Source of the DNA: Pseudomonadota bacterium
GTDB lineage: Bacteria > Pseudomonadota > Gammaproteobacteria > Ga0077536
Length of the DNA: 64,000 nucleotides
Direction: 5' to 3'
Assembly: GCA_016719885.1 (NCBI GenBank)
Contig: JADJYF010000001.1
Coordinates: 62,001 to 126,000, forward strand
Below the pieces are notes generated by a model. That model searched no databases. It was not told the DNA's origin and saw nothing but the letters and a program-made list of their open reading frames with translations. Both the position numbers and the translations under genes were made by a program. Of the stretch, positions 25,759-33,979 are shown one piece after another (the first letter of the stretch is position 1; each line of letters starts with the position of its first letter).

Positions 25759-26538
25759 ATGACTGCACCGGTACTGCTCGTCGACAAGGCCGATGGCCTT
25801 GCCGTGCTCACGCTCAATCGCCCCGAGCGCCTCAATGCCCTGTCGCTGGAATTACGCCAGGCCCTGTTTGAAACCTTCGCGGCGCTGGAAGCCGATGGCG
25901 AGACGCGCGTGGTGATCCTGACCGGCGCCGGGCGCGCCTTCAGCGCCGGGCTCGACCTTGCGGAACTCGGCAGCGGCGCCGCCATTCACGGTCGCAAGCA
26001 GCCGTGGGCCGATACCGGCGCGGCGGTGCGCTCGTTCAGCGGCCCGGTGATCGGCGCGATCAACGGCGCGGCGGTGACCGGCGGCTTCGAAATTGCGCTG
26101 TGCTGCGACATGCTGATCGCTTCCAGCAACGCACGTTTCGCCGACACCCACGGCCGCGTCGGCCTGCTTGCTGGCTGGGGTCTGAGTCAGCGCCTGTCGC
26201 GCATGATCGGCCTGGCGCGCGCCAAGGAGTTGTCCTTGACCGGCAATTTCCTCGACGCGGCGACCGCCGAACGCTGGGGCCTGGTCAACCGCGTGGTGGC
26301 GCCGGATGCCTTGCTGGCCACCTGCCGCGAACTGGCGGCCGCGATGCTCAGCGTCGCGCCGGAATTCCTGCCGCTCTACAAACGTGTGATCGACGAGGGC
26401 TATCACATGGATCTCGGCGCGGCCATGGCTTTCGAAGCGCGTGAGTCGCGCGCCTGGAACGACGGCGTGAGCGCGGCCTCGATCGAAGCTCGGCGCGGCC
26501 AGATCATGGCGCGCGGCAAGCAGCAGGTCAGCGACTGA
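25759..26538 (+). CDS. Enoyl-CoA hydratase family protein
   Basis: 259 residues. Classical crotonase: LNRPERLNALSLEL at 18-31, first oxyanion element FSAGLDLAELG (about 59-69), second NGAAVTGGFEIALCCDMLIAS (about 95-115), then DTHGRVGLLAGWGLSQRLSRMIGLARAKEL. The second glutamate of active hydratases is replaced at the GL/LAGWG loop, as in many enoyl-CoA isomerase-like homologues. The 3-prime end overlaps the convergent membrane-protein gene by 11 bases. It is likely in one operon with the crotonase upstream. Confidence 0.88.
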   Translation: MTAPVLLVDKADGLAVLTLNRPERLNALSLELRQALFETFAALEADGETRVVILTGAGRAFSAGLDLAELGSGAAIHGRKQPWADTGAAVRSFSGPVIGAINGAAVTGGFEIALCCDMLIASSNARFADTHGRVGLLAGWGLSQRLSRMIGLARAKELSLTGNFLDAATAERWGLVNRVVAPDALLATCRELAAAMLSVAPEFLPLYKRVIDEGYHMDLGAAMAFEARESRAWNDGVSAASIEARRGQIMARGKQQVSD

Positions 26539-27157
26539 GGACGGTGGCTGGCGTCGCGCGGCGGTAGGCCGTCAACAACACGTGCAACATGAGGGCATTG
26601 AGCAGATGCCAGAGCAGATGCGTGCCTGACGGCCAGCGCGTGCACAGCGCGAGGTCGACGCTGCGCGCCACCAGCGACGGCAGGAACAAGAGCGCCGCCG
26701 CCAGCACGTCGAGTCGTGCTCGCAGGCGCCAGTGCGCGATGCCCAGCATCAGCAAGGCCACGGCCGCCGGCGCATAGGCGAGCGAGCCGTTGAACAGAGG
26801 TGGCGCCTGCGCGGCGAGCGTCAGCGCCACGACGTACAGCAACAGGCAGACGCCGCGCGCCGGCAGCGACCAGCGCGCCACTCGTTCCAGATACAAACCC
26901 AGAAAGCACAGTTGAAACAGCCCGATGGGCAGTACGTCCAGCCACTGCGTCATGGCCGTGGCGAAGGCATGGAAGAGGGTGCTGCCGACGCCGATGGCGC
27001 CGAGCAGGGCGGCCAGCAGGCGCTGATCCCGATGCTGGCCCGCGCGTCGCCAGCCTAGCCAGGCGGCCAGCAGGAAGGCGAGATTGGTGACGGTGTTGAA
27101 AGGCTCGCCGAGCAGGCCCGGCGCAAGACGTTCGCAATAGACGCTGACGGTGGTCAC
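26528..27157 (-). CDS. CREST/alkaline-ceramidase-like membrane hydrolase
   Basis: 209 residues with about seven hydrophobic helices. The pattern N-T-x-T-N-x-x-F near residue 20, then GVGSTLFHAFATAMTQWLDVLPI (about 57-79) and the C-terminal GTHLLWHLLNALMLH, matches the S-x-x-x-H, D and H-x-x-x-H metal/catalytic set of the CREST superfamily. This superfamily includes ceramidases and PAQR proteins. Such proteins hydrolyse amide bonds in lipids within the membrane. Bacterial substrates are not defined. Its coding end overlaps the convergent crotonase by 11 bases. Confidence 0.72.
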   Translation of the reverse strand: MTTVSVYCERLAPGLLGEPFNTVTNLAFLLAAWLGWRRAGQHRDQRLLAALLGAIGVGSTLFHAFATAMTQWLDVLPIGLFQLCFLGLYLERVARWSLPARGVCLLLYVVALTLAAQAPPLFNGSLAYAPAAVALLMLGIAHWRLRARLDVLAAALLFLPSLVARSVDLALCTRWPSGTHLLWHLLNALMLHVLLTAYRRATPATVLSR

Positions 27158-27222
27158 GGCAGGCGCTGCCCCTGCACGTCGTCAGGCATGCGCCGCCGCG
27201 TGCCGCGGCGGCGCATGGAGGT

Positions 27223-27579
27223 TCACTCCGAGCTCGGCCACACGTCTTCCAGGCTGCGCAGCGCACCCACGGCATTCGGCCAGCCGGCGTAGTGCGCGGC
27301 GTGGGTGATCATTTCCACCAGCTTGTCGCGCGGAATGCCGAGACGTCGCGCGGCGGCAAAATGAAACCGCTGTTCCGGTTCACGCGCCAGCGCGACGAGA
27401 ATGGTGCAGGTCACCAGTGAGCGCTCTTCCAGGGCCAAGGCTTCACCCTGCCACACGTCGCCGAACAGGTGCTCCAGGGTGTAGTTGCGGAAGCGCTCGG
27501 GAAAACGGTCGAGCGCGGCCGGCGTGGCGGTCAGTCGTTCGAGCAGGGCGCGGCCTTTAGCCGCCTGTTCTTCACTCAT
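27223..27579 (-). CDS. Carboxymuconolactone decarboxylase (CMD) family protein
   Basis: 118 residues from MSEEQAAKGRALL, preceded by GAGGA; a longer reading to 27654 crosses a terminator and is rejected. All-helical CMD fold with RFRNYTLEHLFGDVWQGEALALEERSLVTCTILVALARE (about 27-65) and the C-terminal VEMITHAAHYAGWPNAVGAL (about 87-106). It lacks the C-x-x-C of peroxiredoxin-like AhpD proteins, so it belongs with the gamma-CMD branch that acts on muconolactone-type rings or is uncharacterised. It lies downstream of the CREST-like gene's start, on the same strand, and may be co-transcribed with it. Confidence 0.87.
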   Translation of the reverse strand: MSEEQAAKGRALLERLTATPAALDRFPERFRNYTLEHLFGDVWQGEALALEERSLVTCTILVALAREPEQRFHFAAARRLGIPRDKLVEMITHAAHYAGWPNAVGALRSLEDVWPSSE

Positions 27580-27640
27580 CGTTGGATTCCTCGGCAGTGG
27601 ACGGTAAGCGCGTGTGTCTTCGCAGGCGCTACGGGGTGAT

Positions 27641-27705
27641 AAAAAAATCGCCACCCGGCTGCTGGTGGTGTTGCTTGAATTTAAGCACAGCAGCCGGGTA
27701 GGCGA
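27641..27705 (-). terminator. Strong intrinsic terminator on the minus strand
   Basis: A 17-bp stem (27648-27664 pairing with 27688-27705, one bulged base) is followed on the minus strand by seven T (27641-27647). It ends a minus-strand transcript entering from the right; the nearest minus gene in that direction stops 387 bases away. Confidence 0.8.
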
Positions 27706-28092
27706 GGTGACCGTTCAGCGCGTGGCGCCGTGGTGTGGCGCGGGCGCGCGCGGACGAAAGCGCAATGTGGAATGAGCCCTGGAGATGAGTGAGAGCATCC
27801 TTGTCGTGTGGCGTACCACGGGCCGCATCATGCTCAACGCCTGCAGGCGGGAGCAGTTCGGAAGCGTCCAGGCAATTGGGAAAGCGAACGCGCGGCGCGG
27901 GAAGCGGGCAAACAAGCGGTCGAAAATGCCGCTCTCGGATCATGTCCCGGTGCTCATGCGATGGCTTGCGTAAAAGTCACTGCCAGACTGTCTGCCACAA
28001 AGGATACGTCAGGTTTGACGCTTGTGCACTACCTGTAGTGGTGGCGGGCCCTGTCGGCGCAAGACTACGTGTGCCTGCCGGGGCGCCCGGCG
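27706..28092. other. 387-base region without a convincing gene
   Basis: Open frames here (for example minus 27715-27943) are short, lack ribosome sites and give low-complexity Arg/Pro-rich products. With the terminator at 27641-27705 it is either a long 3-prime untranslated region of the membrane-protein gene at 28093 or an unannotated small RNA transcribed on the minus strand. Confidence 0.5.
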
Positions 28093-28569
28093 CTAGCTTT
28101 CGTGGGGCTGCCGACCCGCGGCGAGAGCGCTCAGGTAAGCGGCGAACTCGGCGTTTTCACCGCGCAACAGCTGCGGCAGCGCGTCGCGAAAATCGGCGCG
28201 CTGACACCATTCGCTCATGTAGTCCTCCCACGACTGCCACAGGCGACGCTGGCGCGTGCTCATGTCGGGTTCGTAGAGCAGCAGGTAGGCGCGCTCGAAC
28301 AGCGACACCAGCATGCTGAAAATGATCAGCATGCGTTCGCGCTGTTCGGCGCTCAGTGAAGGTGTCTGCTCGTCGGAGAACAGGCGCAGTTCAGAATGAT
28401 CGAGCGCGGTCTTGAGGAAGTCCTGGTAGTTGTCGGACAGCAGTTGATAAACCGCTTCCTCCTCGTTGTCGCGCTCCTTGCGCTGCTCGTAGACGAACAC
28501 CGCGATGGCGAGCGGCAGGCCGATTACCGTCACCACGTAACTCAGCAACTCCCAGCTTTCGAGATTCAT
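28093..28569 (-). CDS. Hypothetical single-pass membrane protein
   Basis: 158 residues from MNLESWELL, with TGGAGG 7 bases upstream. One N-terminal membrane helix (about 9-28, LSYVVTVIGLPLAIAVFVYE) is followed by a cytoplasmic helical domain with YQLLSDNYQDFLKTALDHSELRLF and LIIFSMLVSLFERAYLLLYE. The W-x-x-W-E-D-Y-M-S-E-W segment near residue 120 is striking. I do not recognise the function. It lies 48 bases downstream of a molybdopterin oxidoreductase on the same strand, so it is probably its operon partner and could be a membrane tether. Confidence 0.75.
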   Translation of the reverse strand: MNLESWELLSYVVTVIGLPLAIAVFVYEQRKERDNEEEAVYQLLSDNYQDFLKTALDHSELRLFSDEQTPSLSAEQRERMLIIFSMLVSLFERAYLLLYEPDMSTRQRRLWQSWEDYMSEWCQRADFRDALPQLLRGENAEFAAYLSALAAGRQPHES

Positions 28570-28617
28570 GGAGCGCCTCCAGCGGCACACGGCCCGGCCT
28601 TGCCAAGCGCGCCGCGC

Positions 28618-30636
28618 TCAGGCGCGCGCCACACGCACCACCGTCGAGTGCACGCTGGTGCTCCCCGCCATGTCGGCGGCGCGCGCCGGGTGGATGAAAT
28701 TGACGTTCATGTGGTTGCCTTCCAGCGAAGGCCAGCGTCCCTTGTAGGACAGCACCGTGCCCGGCAGCACGTTCTCGTCGAGCCGCGCCACGAGGCGCAG
28801 TTCGCCGGTGTCGTTGCCGACCGTGACCGTCGCGCCCTCGCGCACGCCGATGCGCACTGCATCGCTGGGGTTGATATGCAGGGCGGCCGGGCCGCTGCGC
28901 TCGACGATGTGCGGGTCGTTGGCGTAGGAATCGTTCATCAACCACTTCGAGGCCGGGGTCAGCAGTCGGAAATGACCATCGGGCGGTGGCGTGTCTGCCC
29001 ACGGCCGCGGCGCGCGCGGCAGACCCATGGCGACGGCCTGCTCGGAGGCGATTTCGATGCGCCCGCTCGGTGTTTCGAATTGTCGGTCGGCGTACCAGAT
29101 CTGCGGGCTGTCACCCAGCGTGAAATGCCCGCGACGCTTCAACTCGTCGAAGTCATAGCCGAGCTGCATCTGCGCCATCATGGCGTCGAGCAGGGCGCGG
29201 TCGGATTCGAACAGCGCCGCTTCGTCGAAGTCGAGGGCGCGCGCCAGGCGCCGGAAGATTTCCGCGTTGGGCAGCGCCTCGCCGAGCGGCTCATCGACCT
29301 TGGCCTGCGCACCCATGGTGAGGTGGAAATAGCTGAACGTGAGGTCGTCGTATTCGAGAAAACTCGCCGCCGGCAGGACGATGTCGGCATGGCGGGCGCT
29401 GTCGGTCATGAACAGGTCCGACACCACCATGAACAGGTCCTTGCGGTTCAGCGCCGCGCGCAAGCGTGACTGTTCCGGCGCCGATGCCAGCGGATTGGTG
29501 TTCCATGAAAAGAACACCTTGAATTCATCGGGCGCTTCGAGGCGCGCGGCAAGTTCCATGTGGCTGACCTTACGAATCTCGCGCGATGCGAGCTGGCCGC
29601 CGCCCAACCAGCCGAGATCGACGCCGGCGAACAAGGGCGTGACGTTGAGGTAATAGAAGCCCGCGCCGGGCTTGCCGACGTTGCCGGTCAAGGCCGGCAG
29701 CAGGCCGATGGCGCGCATCACGTTGCCGCCGGTGGCCTGGCGTTGCAGACCTTGGCCACACCACAACAGCGACGGACCGGCGCCGTAGATGTCGGCCGCG
29801 GCCATGATGTCGGCCGCCGGTACGCCGGTCTGCGCTTCGCCCCAGGCCGGCGTCGCGCACTCGATGTCGAGTTCGATTTCGTCGATGCCGAGGGTGTGCC
29901 TGGCGATGAAGTCGTCATCAAAATGACCGTTGCGCTTGAGGCAATGCAGGAGACTGAAGGCCAGCGCCGCGTCGGTGCCGGGGCGTGGCTGCAGGTGCAG
30001 ATCGGCGGCGGCCGCGGTTTCGGTGCGCAGCGGATCGACCACCACCACCTTGCCCGGCGCCTCGGCCAGCCAATGCTCATGGGCATGCGGCGCGGAGTGC
30101 GAGGGATTGGCGCCCCACACCAATATGCAGCGGGCATCGCGCGCGGTGCGCGGATCGAAGCCCTGGATGGAACTGCCGTAGAGCAAGGTCCAGGCGGTGT
30201 GGCCGGCGGCGTTGCAGATGCTGTCCGGATCGACTTCGGAGGCGCCGATGTAATTGAACAGCCGGTTCGGAAACAGGTAGCCGATCAGTGACAGCGTGCC
30301 GGAGTAATGGGTGTGCAATATCGATTGCGGGCCATGGGTGTCGATGGCGGCGCGCATGTGCCTGGCGACGGTGGTGAGCGCTTCGTCCCAGGAGATCCTG
30401 ACGAAGTCGTTGCCGCCCTTGCGCCCGATGCGCTTCAGCGGAAATTGCAGGCGTGCATTGGGGTCTTGCCACACGCCGTTGTAGGCCACCGCGCACTTGC
30501 TGCACAGCTTGCCGCGCGATACGGGATGGTCCGCATCGCCAAGCACGCGATGACGTCCCCCCGCGCGTTTCTCCACCACGATGCCGCAGCCGTCGTAGCA
30601 ATCGCGCGGACAATTGGTCTTGATGGTTACGGACAT
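28618..30636 (-). CDS. Molybdopterin oxidoreductase, DMSO reductase family (second copy)
   Basis: 672 residues from MSVTIKTNCPRDC, preceded by GGGGAGG. [4Fe-4S] cysteines C9, C13, C17 and C45 follow the same C-x3-C-x3-C-x27/28-C spacing as the protein at 20918. Molybdopterin-domain motifs include ILVWGANPSHSAPHAHEHW and VVVDPLRTETAAAADLHL. The central WNTNPLASAPEQ and DIVLPAASFLEYDDLTFSYFH are typical of the formate dehydrogenase H/assimilatory-nitrate-reductase-like branch without accessory subunits. No signal peptide is present, so it is cytoplasmic. The enzyme's electron partner is not in the window. Confidence 0.9.
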   Translation of the reverse strand: MSVTIKTNCPRDCYDGCGIVVEKRAGGRHRVLGDADHPVSRGKLCSKCAVAYNGVWQDPNARLQFPLKRIGRKGGNDFVRISWDEALTTVARHMRAAIDTHGPQSILHTHYSGTLSLIGYLFPNRLFNYIGASEVDPDSICNAAGHTAWTLLYGSSIQGFDPRTARDARCILVWGANPSHSAPHAHEHWLAEAPGKVVVVDPLRTETAAAADLHLQPRPGTDAALAFSLLHCLKRNGHFDDDFIARHTLGIDEIELDIECATPAWGEAQTGVPAADIMAAADIYGAGPSLLWCGQGLQRQATGGNVMRAIGLLPALTGNVGKPGAGFYYLNVTPLFAGVDLGWLGGGQLASREIRKVSHMELAARLEAPDEFKVFFSWNTNPLASAPEQSRLRAALNRKDLFMVVSDLFMTDSARHADIVLPAASFLEYDDLTFSYFHLTMGAQAKVDEPLGEALPNAEIFRRLARALDFDEAALFESDRALLDAMMAQMQLGYDFDELKRRGHFTLGDSPQIWYADRQFETPSGRIEIASEQAVAMGLPRAPRPWADTPPPDGHFRLLTPASKWLMNDSYANDPHIVERSGPAALHINPSDAVRIGVREGATVTVGNDTGELRLVARLDENVLPGTVLSYKGRWPSLEGNHMNVNFIHPARAADMAGSTSVHSTVVRVARA

Positions 30637-30722
30637 GATCGGCCTCCCCAGGCATCGCGACAGCCCGCATGTAAACACAGGCACAGTTCAGCGGCAATTA
30701 CATGGAAAGTCATAACGAGGGG

Positions 30723-30752
30723 TTGACTTGGCGGGTGCTGCGGTGGAATAAA
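30723..30752 (+). promoter_or_regulatory. Possible sigma-70 promoter of mscL
   Basis: TTGACT (30723-30728) and AATAAA (30747-30752) with an 18-base spacer lie about 95 bases before the mscL ATG. The -35 box is nearly perfect; the -10 box matches four of six positions. Confidence 0.4.
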
Positions 30753-30846
30753 AGCACGGCTGTCGTACGGTTTTGCCGCCGTTTCAAATCGAGTCCGCGG
30801 CCCGTGTCTTCGTGCAGGGAATCCATAATTCGAGGGAGGAGCGATC

Positions 30847-31263
30847 ATGAGTCTGATGAGTGAATTCAAGGATTTTGCCGTCAAGGGCAACGTCGTGGAC
30901 ATGGCGGTCGGCATCATCGTCGGCGGCGCTTTCGGCAAAATCGTGTCGTCGTTCGTGGGCGACGTCGTGATGCCGCCCCTGGGCATGCTGATGGGCGGCG
31001 TCAACTTCACCGATCTCGCGATCGTATTGAAGGAAGCGCAGGGTGAGACGGCGGCGGTGGCCATCAAGTACGGCGCATTCCTGCAGACGGTGTTCGACTT
31101 CCTGATCGTCGCGTTCGCGATCTTCATCGCCGTCAAGGCCATGAACACCATGAAGCGCATGCGCGAAAGCGAGGAAGCCGCGGCACCGCCGCCGGCACCG
31201 CCGGCGCCGTCCGCCGAAGAGAAGCTGCTCACCGAAATCCGCGACCTGCTGGCCAGGCGCTGA
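30847..31263 (+). CDS. mscL: Large-conductance mechanosensitive channel MscL
   Basis: 138 residues with GGGAGGAG upstream. The N-terminal MSEFKDFAVKGNVVDMAVGIIVGGAFGKIVSSFVGDVVMPPLG is the strongly conserved pore helix and slide helix of MscL. A second membrane helix spans about residues 76-100, and the protein ends in the cytoplasmic helix EKLLTEIRDLLARR. Between TM2 and that helix lies an Ala/Pro linker (AAPPPAPPAPS). MscL opens near lytic tension to release solutes. It is a single gene. Confidence 0.97.
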   Translation: MSLMSEFKDFAVKGNVVDMAVGIIVGGAFGKIVSSFVGDVVMPPLGMLMGGVNFTDLAIVLKEAQGETAAVAIKYGAFLQTVFDFLIVAFAIFIAVKAMNTMKRMRESEEAAAPPPAPPAPSAEEKLLTEIRDLLARR

Positions 31264-31381
31264 GCCTGCGCGACGGTCATCGCCCGCCGGCGGTGGCCGT
31301 CTTGCCGATGGCGTGCGGCGCTTGCCAGGGCGCGGGTCATCGCGCGACAGTGCCGGGCACCGCCATCCTGGAGTGCCGTTC

Positions 31382-32524
31382 ATGCAGGTCGAACCCTTCC
31401 GTATCCATGTCGACGAGGCCGTGCTCGCCGATCTCAAGGCGCGCCTCGGCCGCGCGCGCTTTCCGAGCCAGGTGCGCGATGCCGGCTGGGCCTATGGCGC
31501 GAACGTCGCGTTCATGCGCGAACTGGTCGAATACTGGCTGGATGGCTACGACTGGCGCGCGCAGGAAGCGCGCCTGAATCGCTTCCCGCACTTCCTCGCC
31601 GATGTCGACGGCCGCAAGCTTCACTATATCCATGCGCGCGCCACGCGCGACGATGCCCTGACCCTGGTCTTGAGCCATGGCTGGCCGGGCTCGGTGTTCG
31701 AATTCGACAAGGTCATCGAGCCGCTCACGCGTCCCGAGCTTCACGGCGGTGATGCGGCCGACGCCTTTCACGTGATCTGTCCGTCCCTGACCGGCTACGG
31801 CTGGTCCGAACCCTGGCTGGAAGAAGGCTGTGACATTCGCATGGTCGCCGAGCGGCAGGTCAAACTCATGGCCGGACTCGGCATCGCGCGCTACGGCGTG
31901 CAGGGCGGTGACTGGGGCGGCCTGGTCAGCCCCTACATGGCAGTCATCGCGCCCGAACAGGTGGTCGGCGTCCACCTCAACATGTGTTCGACCGCTTCCA
32001 CCGACGACCCCGAGGAAGCGCGCGCGCAGGGCGTGATCCCGGGCCGTACCTGCATCAGTCGCGAGTACTACTACGAGCATCGCGGCTATGCCGTCATCCA
32101 GAGCCTGAAACCCGATCAGCTGGCTTTCGCCCTGAACGATTCGCCGCTCGGCCTCGCCGCGTGGATAGTGCAGAGCTTCTACGCCTGGGGCGATATCGAT
32201 GGCGACATCGAGAGCCGCTTCAGCAAGGACGACCTCATCACCAACATCATGATCTACTGGCTGACCGAATCCATGCCTTCGGCCATCCGCCTGTATCGTG
32301 AATCGATGCAGACGCGACGCTTCGGCCCGCCCGACACCTATATCGCGGCGCCGACCGGCGTAGCCCTGTTCAAGGACATCCCACGGCCCAAGCGTGCCTG
32401 GGCCGAGCGCCAGTACAACATCACGCGCTGGACCGAGATGCCGTCGGGCGGACACTTCGCCGCGCTCGAGGAGCCCGAGCTGCTGGTCGAGGACGTGCGC
32501 GCGTTTTTCCGTACCTTGCGGTAG
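31382..32524 (+). CDS. EHN-type epoxide hydrolase
   Basis: 380 residues from MQVEPFRIHVDEA. An N-terminal EHN domain (about 1-105) precedes the alpha/beta-hydrolase core. The oxyanion motif is HGWPG (99-103) and the nucleophilic aspartate D177 lies in GGDWGG, with a lid carrying conserved tyrosines (REYYYEHRGYA) that activate the epoxide. The catalytic histidine is in GGHFAALEEP. It adds water to epoxides to give diols, as microsomal/insect juvenile-hormone epoxide hydrolases do. It fits with the Rieske and Baeyer-Villiger oxygenases in this region. 118 bases separate it from mscL. Confidence 0.93.
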   Translation: MQVEPFRIHVDEAVLADLKARLGRARFPSQVRDAGWAYGANVAFMRELVEYWLDGYDWRAQEARLNRFPHFLADVDGRKLHYIHARATRDDALTLVLSHGWPGSVFEFDKVIEPLTRPELHGGDAADAFHVICPSLTGYGWSEPWLEEGCDIRMVAERQVKLMAGLGIARYGVQGGDWGGLVSPYMAVIAPEQVVGVHLNMCSTASTDDPEEARAQGVIPGRTCISREYYYEHRGYAVIQSLKPDQLAFALNDSPLGLAAWIVQSFYAWGDIDGDIESRFSKDDLITNIMIYWLTESMPSAIRLYRESMQTRRFGPPDTYIAAPTGVALFKDIPRPKRAWAERQYNITRWTEMPSGGHFAALEEPELLVEDVRAFFRTLR

Positions 32525-32590
32525 GGCGGCAGGCGGCCTTCAACCTGCTAGCATGCGCATGAAAATCCGCACTGACAGGGGAGCACCACC

Positions 32591-33247
32591 ATGAGCACTT
32601 TCTACGGCGAGCACAATCGCGCGCTTCAGGACCAGTTCGAGACCCGCAAGATGGCCGACCTCATGGAGCAGGCCATCTTCAAGACCGCGCTCGACGAGAT
32701 GGACAAGCAGTTCGTCGCGAGTCGCGACATGTTCTTCCTGTCGACCATCGACAACCAGGGCCGGCCGACGGTGTCGTACAAGGGCGGCGACCCGGGCTTC
32801 GTCAAGATAGTCGATGACCAGACCATCGCCTTCCCGAGCTACGACGGCAATGGCATGTACTATTCGATGGGCAACCTGCTCGGCAACCCCGAGATCGGCA
32901 TCCTGTTCATCGATTTCGAAACGCCCAACCGCATGCGCCTGCAGGGGCGCGCCTCGGTCATGCCCAACGACCCCTTGCTCGCCGAGTACAAGGAAGCGGA
33001 TCTCGTGGTGCGGGTGGCCATTACCCAGACCTGGGTCAACTGCCCGCGTTACATCCATCGTTACAAGAAGCTCAACCAGTCGCGCTATGTGCCGCGCGCC
33101 GACAGTGACACGCCATTTTGCGTATGGAAGCGCATCGAGGGCTTTCACGAGGTGTTGCGCCCTGGCGACATGGGCCGTCCCGCGACCGAAGGCGGTCTGC
33201 TGAGCATCGAGCAATACATGGAAAAGGTCGCCAAGGGCGAGGCCTGA
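32591..33247 (+). CDS. Pyridoxamine 5'-phosphate oxidase (PPOX)-type FMN protein
   Basis: 218 residues. Split-barrel FMN-binding fold: DMFFLSTIDNQGRPTVSYKGGDPGFVK (about 46-72), FPSYDGNGMYYSMGNLLGNPEIGILFIDFE (about 81-110) and RLQGRASVM. A C-terminal extension has NCPRYIHRYKKL, the typical N-C-P-R-Y-I motif of the pyrimidine/nitroreductive PPOX_putative branch. Such proteins reduce or oxidise small substrates with FMN or F420. It starts 66 bases after the epoxide hydrolase, with a good AGGGGAG-type ribosome site, so they may form an operon. The actual reaction is unknown. Confidence 0.85.
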   Translation: MSTFYGEHNRALQDQFETRKMADLMEQAIFKTALDEMDKQFVASRDMFFLSTIDNQGRPTVSYKGGDPGFVKIVDDQTIAFPSYDGNGMYYSMGNLLGNPEIGILFIDFETPNRMRLQGRASVMPNDPLLAEYKEADLVVRVAITQTWVNCPRYIHRYKKLNQSRYVPRADSDTPFCVWKRIEGFHEVLRPGDMGRPATEGGLLSIEQYMEKVAKGEA

Positions 33248-33377
33248 GCCGGGCACGCGACGTCGGCCCGGGCGGGCGTCGCGGACTCCGTGCGCCTTTG
33301 TATATAAAAGCGCTCAACCCGTGGGCAGGAATTGCCGCTATCCGGGCATTGCCTCTGAAAGCGGGCCCGGAGCGAGC

Positions 33378-33965
33378 GTGCAGGACCAATTCTTCATCAA
33401 TACAGCAGCCTGCGTCGGCGCCCTGTGCAGGGTGCAGCAGACCGCCGTCGAACTTTCACTGGCGGCCAAGAACGCCAAGGCCATCGCCTACCGTGCCGGC
33501 ACCAAGGCCGTCGGTTTCAAGCCACTGACGGATTTCATCGACGAGATGGGGCGCGACACCTCGCGCCTGGTGACCGAGATCAACGCCACGGCGCTGCGCA
33601 TTGCCCGCCGCGCGGTGGATGATGTGCGGCTGCAGGAGGCGAGTGGGCGATTTGACAGCGCTCAAGAAGCGCTTGGCGGCGGCAGCGATTATCTACGCGG
33701 CATCCAGATCAAGTTGCAGGACGAACTCATGGGCAATCGCCAGGAAATCGCGCGCGGCCTGCGCCGCCTGCTGGAACTGCTGAGCGAGATCAATCACCGC
33801 ATGCGCGCCGCCGCCGTCATCTCGACCCGCGCGCGGGTCGAGGCGACCCAGGCCGGCGACTACGAGAGCGGCCTGCAACTGGTCGCCGATACCGTCGAGC
33901 GTTCGGCGGCCACCATACGAACCATCATTTCGCGCTGTGACCGACAACTGCGCGACGCGGCCTGA
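33378..33965 (+). CDS. Small soluble chemoreceptor-like coiled-coil protein with two tip-like motifs
   Basis: 195 residues from the GTG at 33378 (GGAG 5 bases upstream); a longer GTG start at 33321 adds a non-conserved leader. There is no membrane segment or sensor domain. Residues 28-47, LAAKNAKAIAYRAGTKAVGF, match the chemoreceptor hairpin-tip pattern L-A-x-N-A-x-x-x-A-x-R-A-G-x-x-x-x-G-F, followed by I-D-E-M-x-R-D-T. A second related stretch at 148-181 (ARVEATQAG, then LVADTVERSAATI) resembles the same tip with V-E-A-x-x-A-G and V-A-D-x-V. The protein is otherwise one long helical coil. It lies 14 bases from the ODP-like gene at 33980, almost certainly in the same transcript. I infer a cytosolic signalling partner of that gene. 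Confidence 0.7.
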   Translation: MQDQFFINTAACVGALCRVQQTAVELSLAAKNAKAIAYRAGTKAVGFKPLTDFIDEMGRDTSRLVTEINATALRIARRAVDDVRLQEASGRFDSAQEALGGGSDYLRGIQIKLQDELMGNRQEIARGLRRLLELLSEINHRMRAAAVISTRARVEATQAGDYESGLQLVADTVERSAATIRTIISRCDRQLRDAA

Positions 33966-33979
33966 GGCGAGATTCCCCA

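Noticed and set aside
27629..27943. 104-residue minus-strand open frame in the 27.6-28.1 kb gap
   Set aside because: Low-quality Arg/Pro/His composition, no ribosome site, and its end reads through the stem of an intrinsic terminator.
28396..29469. 357-residue plus-strand open frame opposite the second molybdopterin gene
   Set aside because: Antisense shadow; the minus-strand protein has clear cofactor-binding motifs throughout.
33297..33310. TATATAAAA-like sequence as a promoter for the receptor-like gene
   Set aside because: A plausible -10 (TATATA) exists but I see no convincing -35 at the right distance, so I did not list it as a feature.
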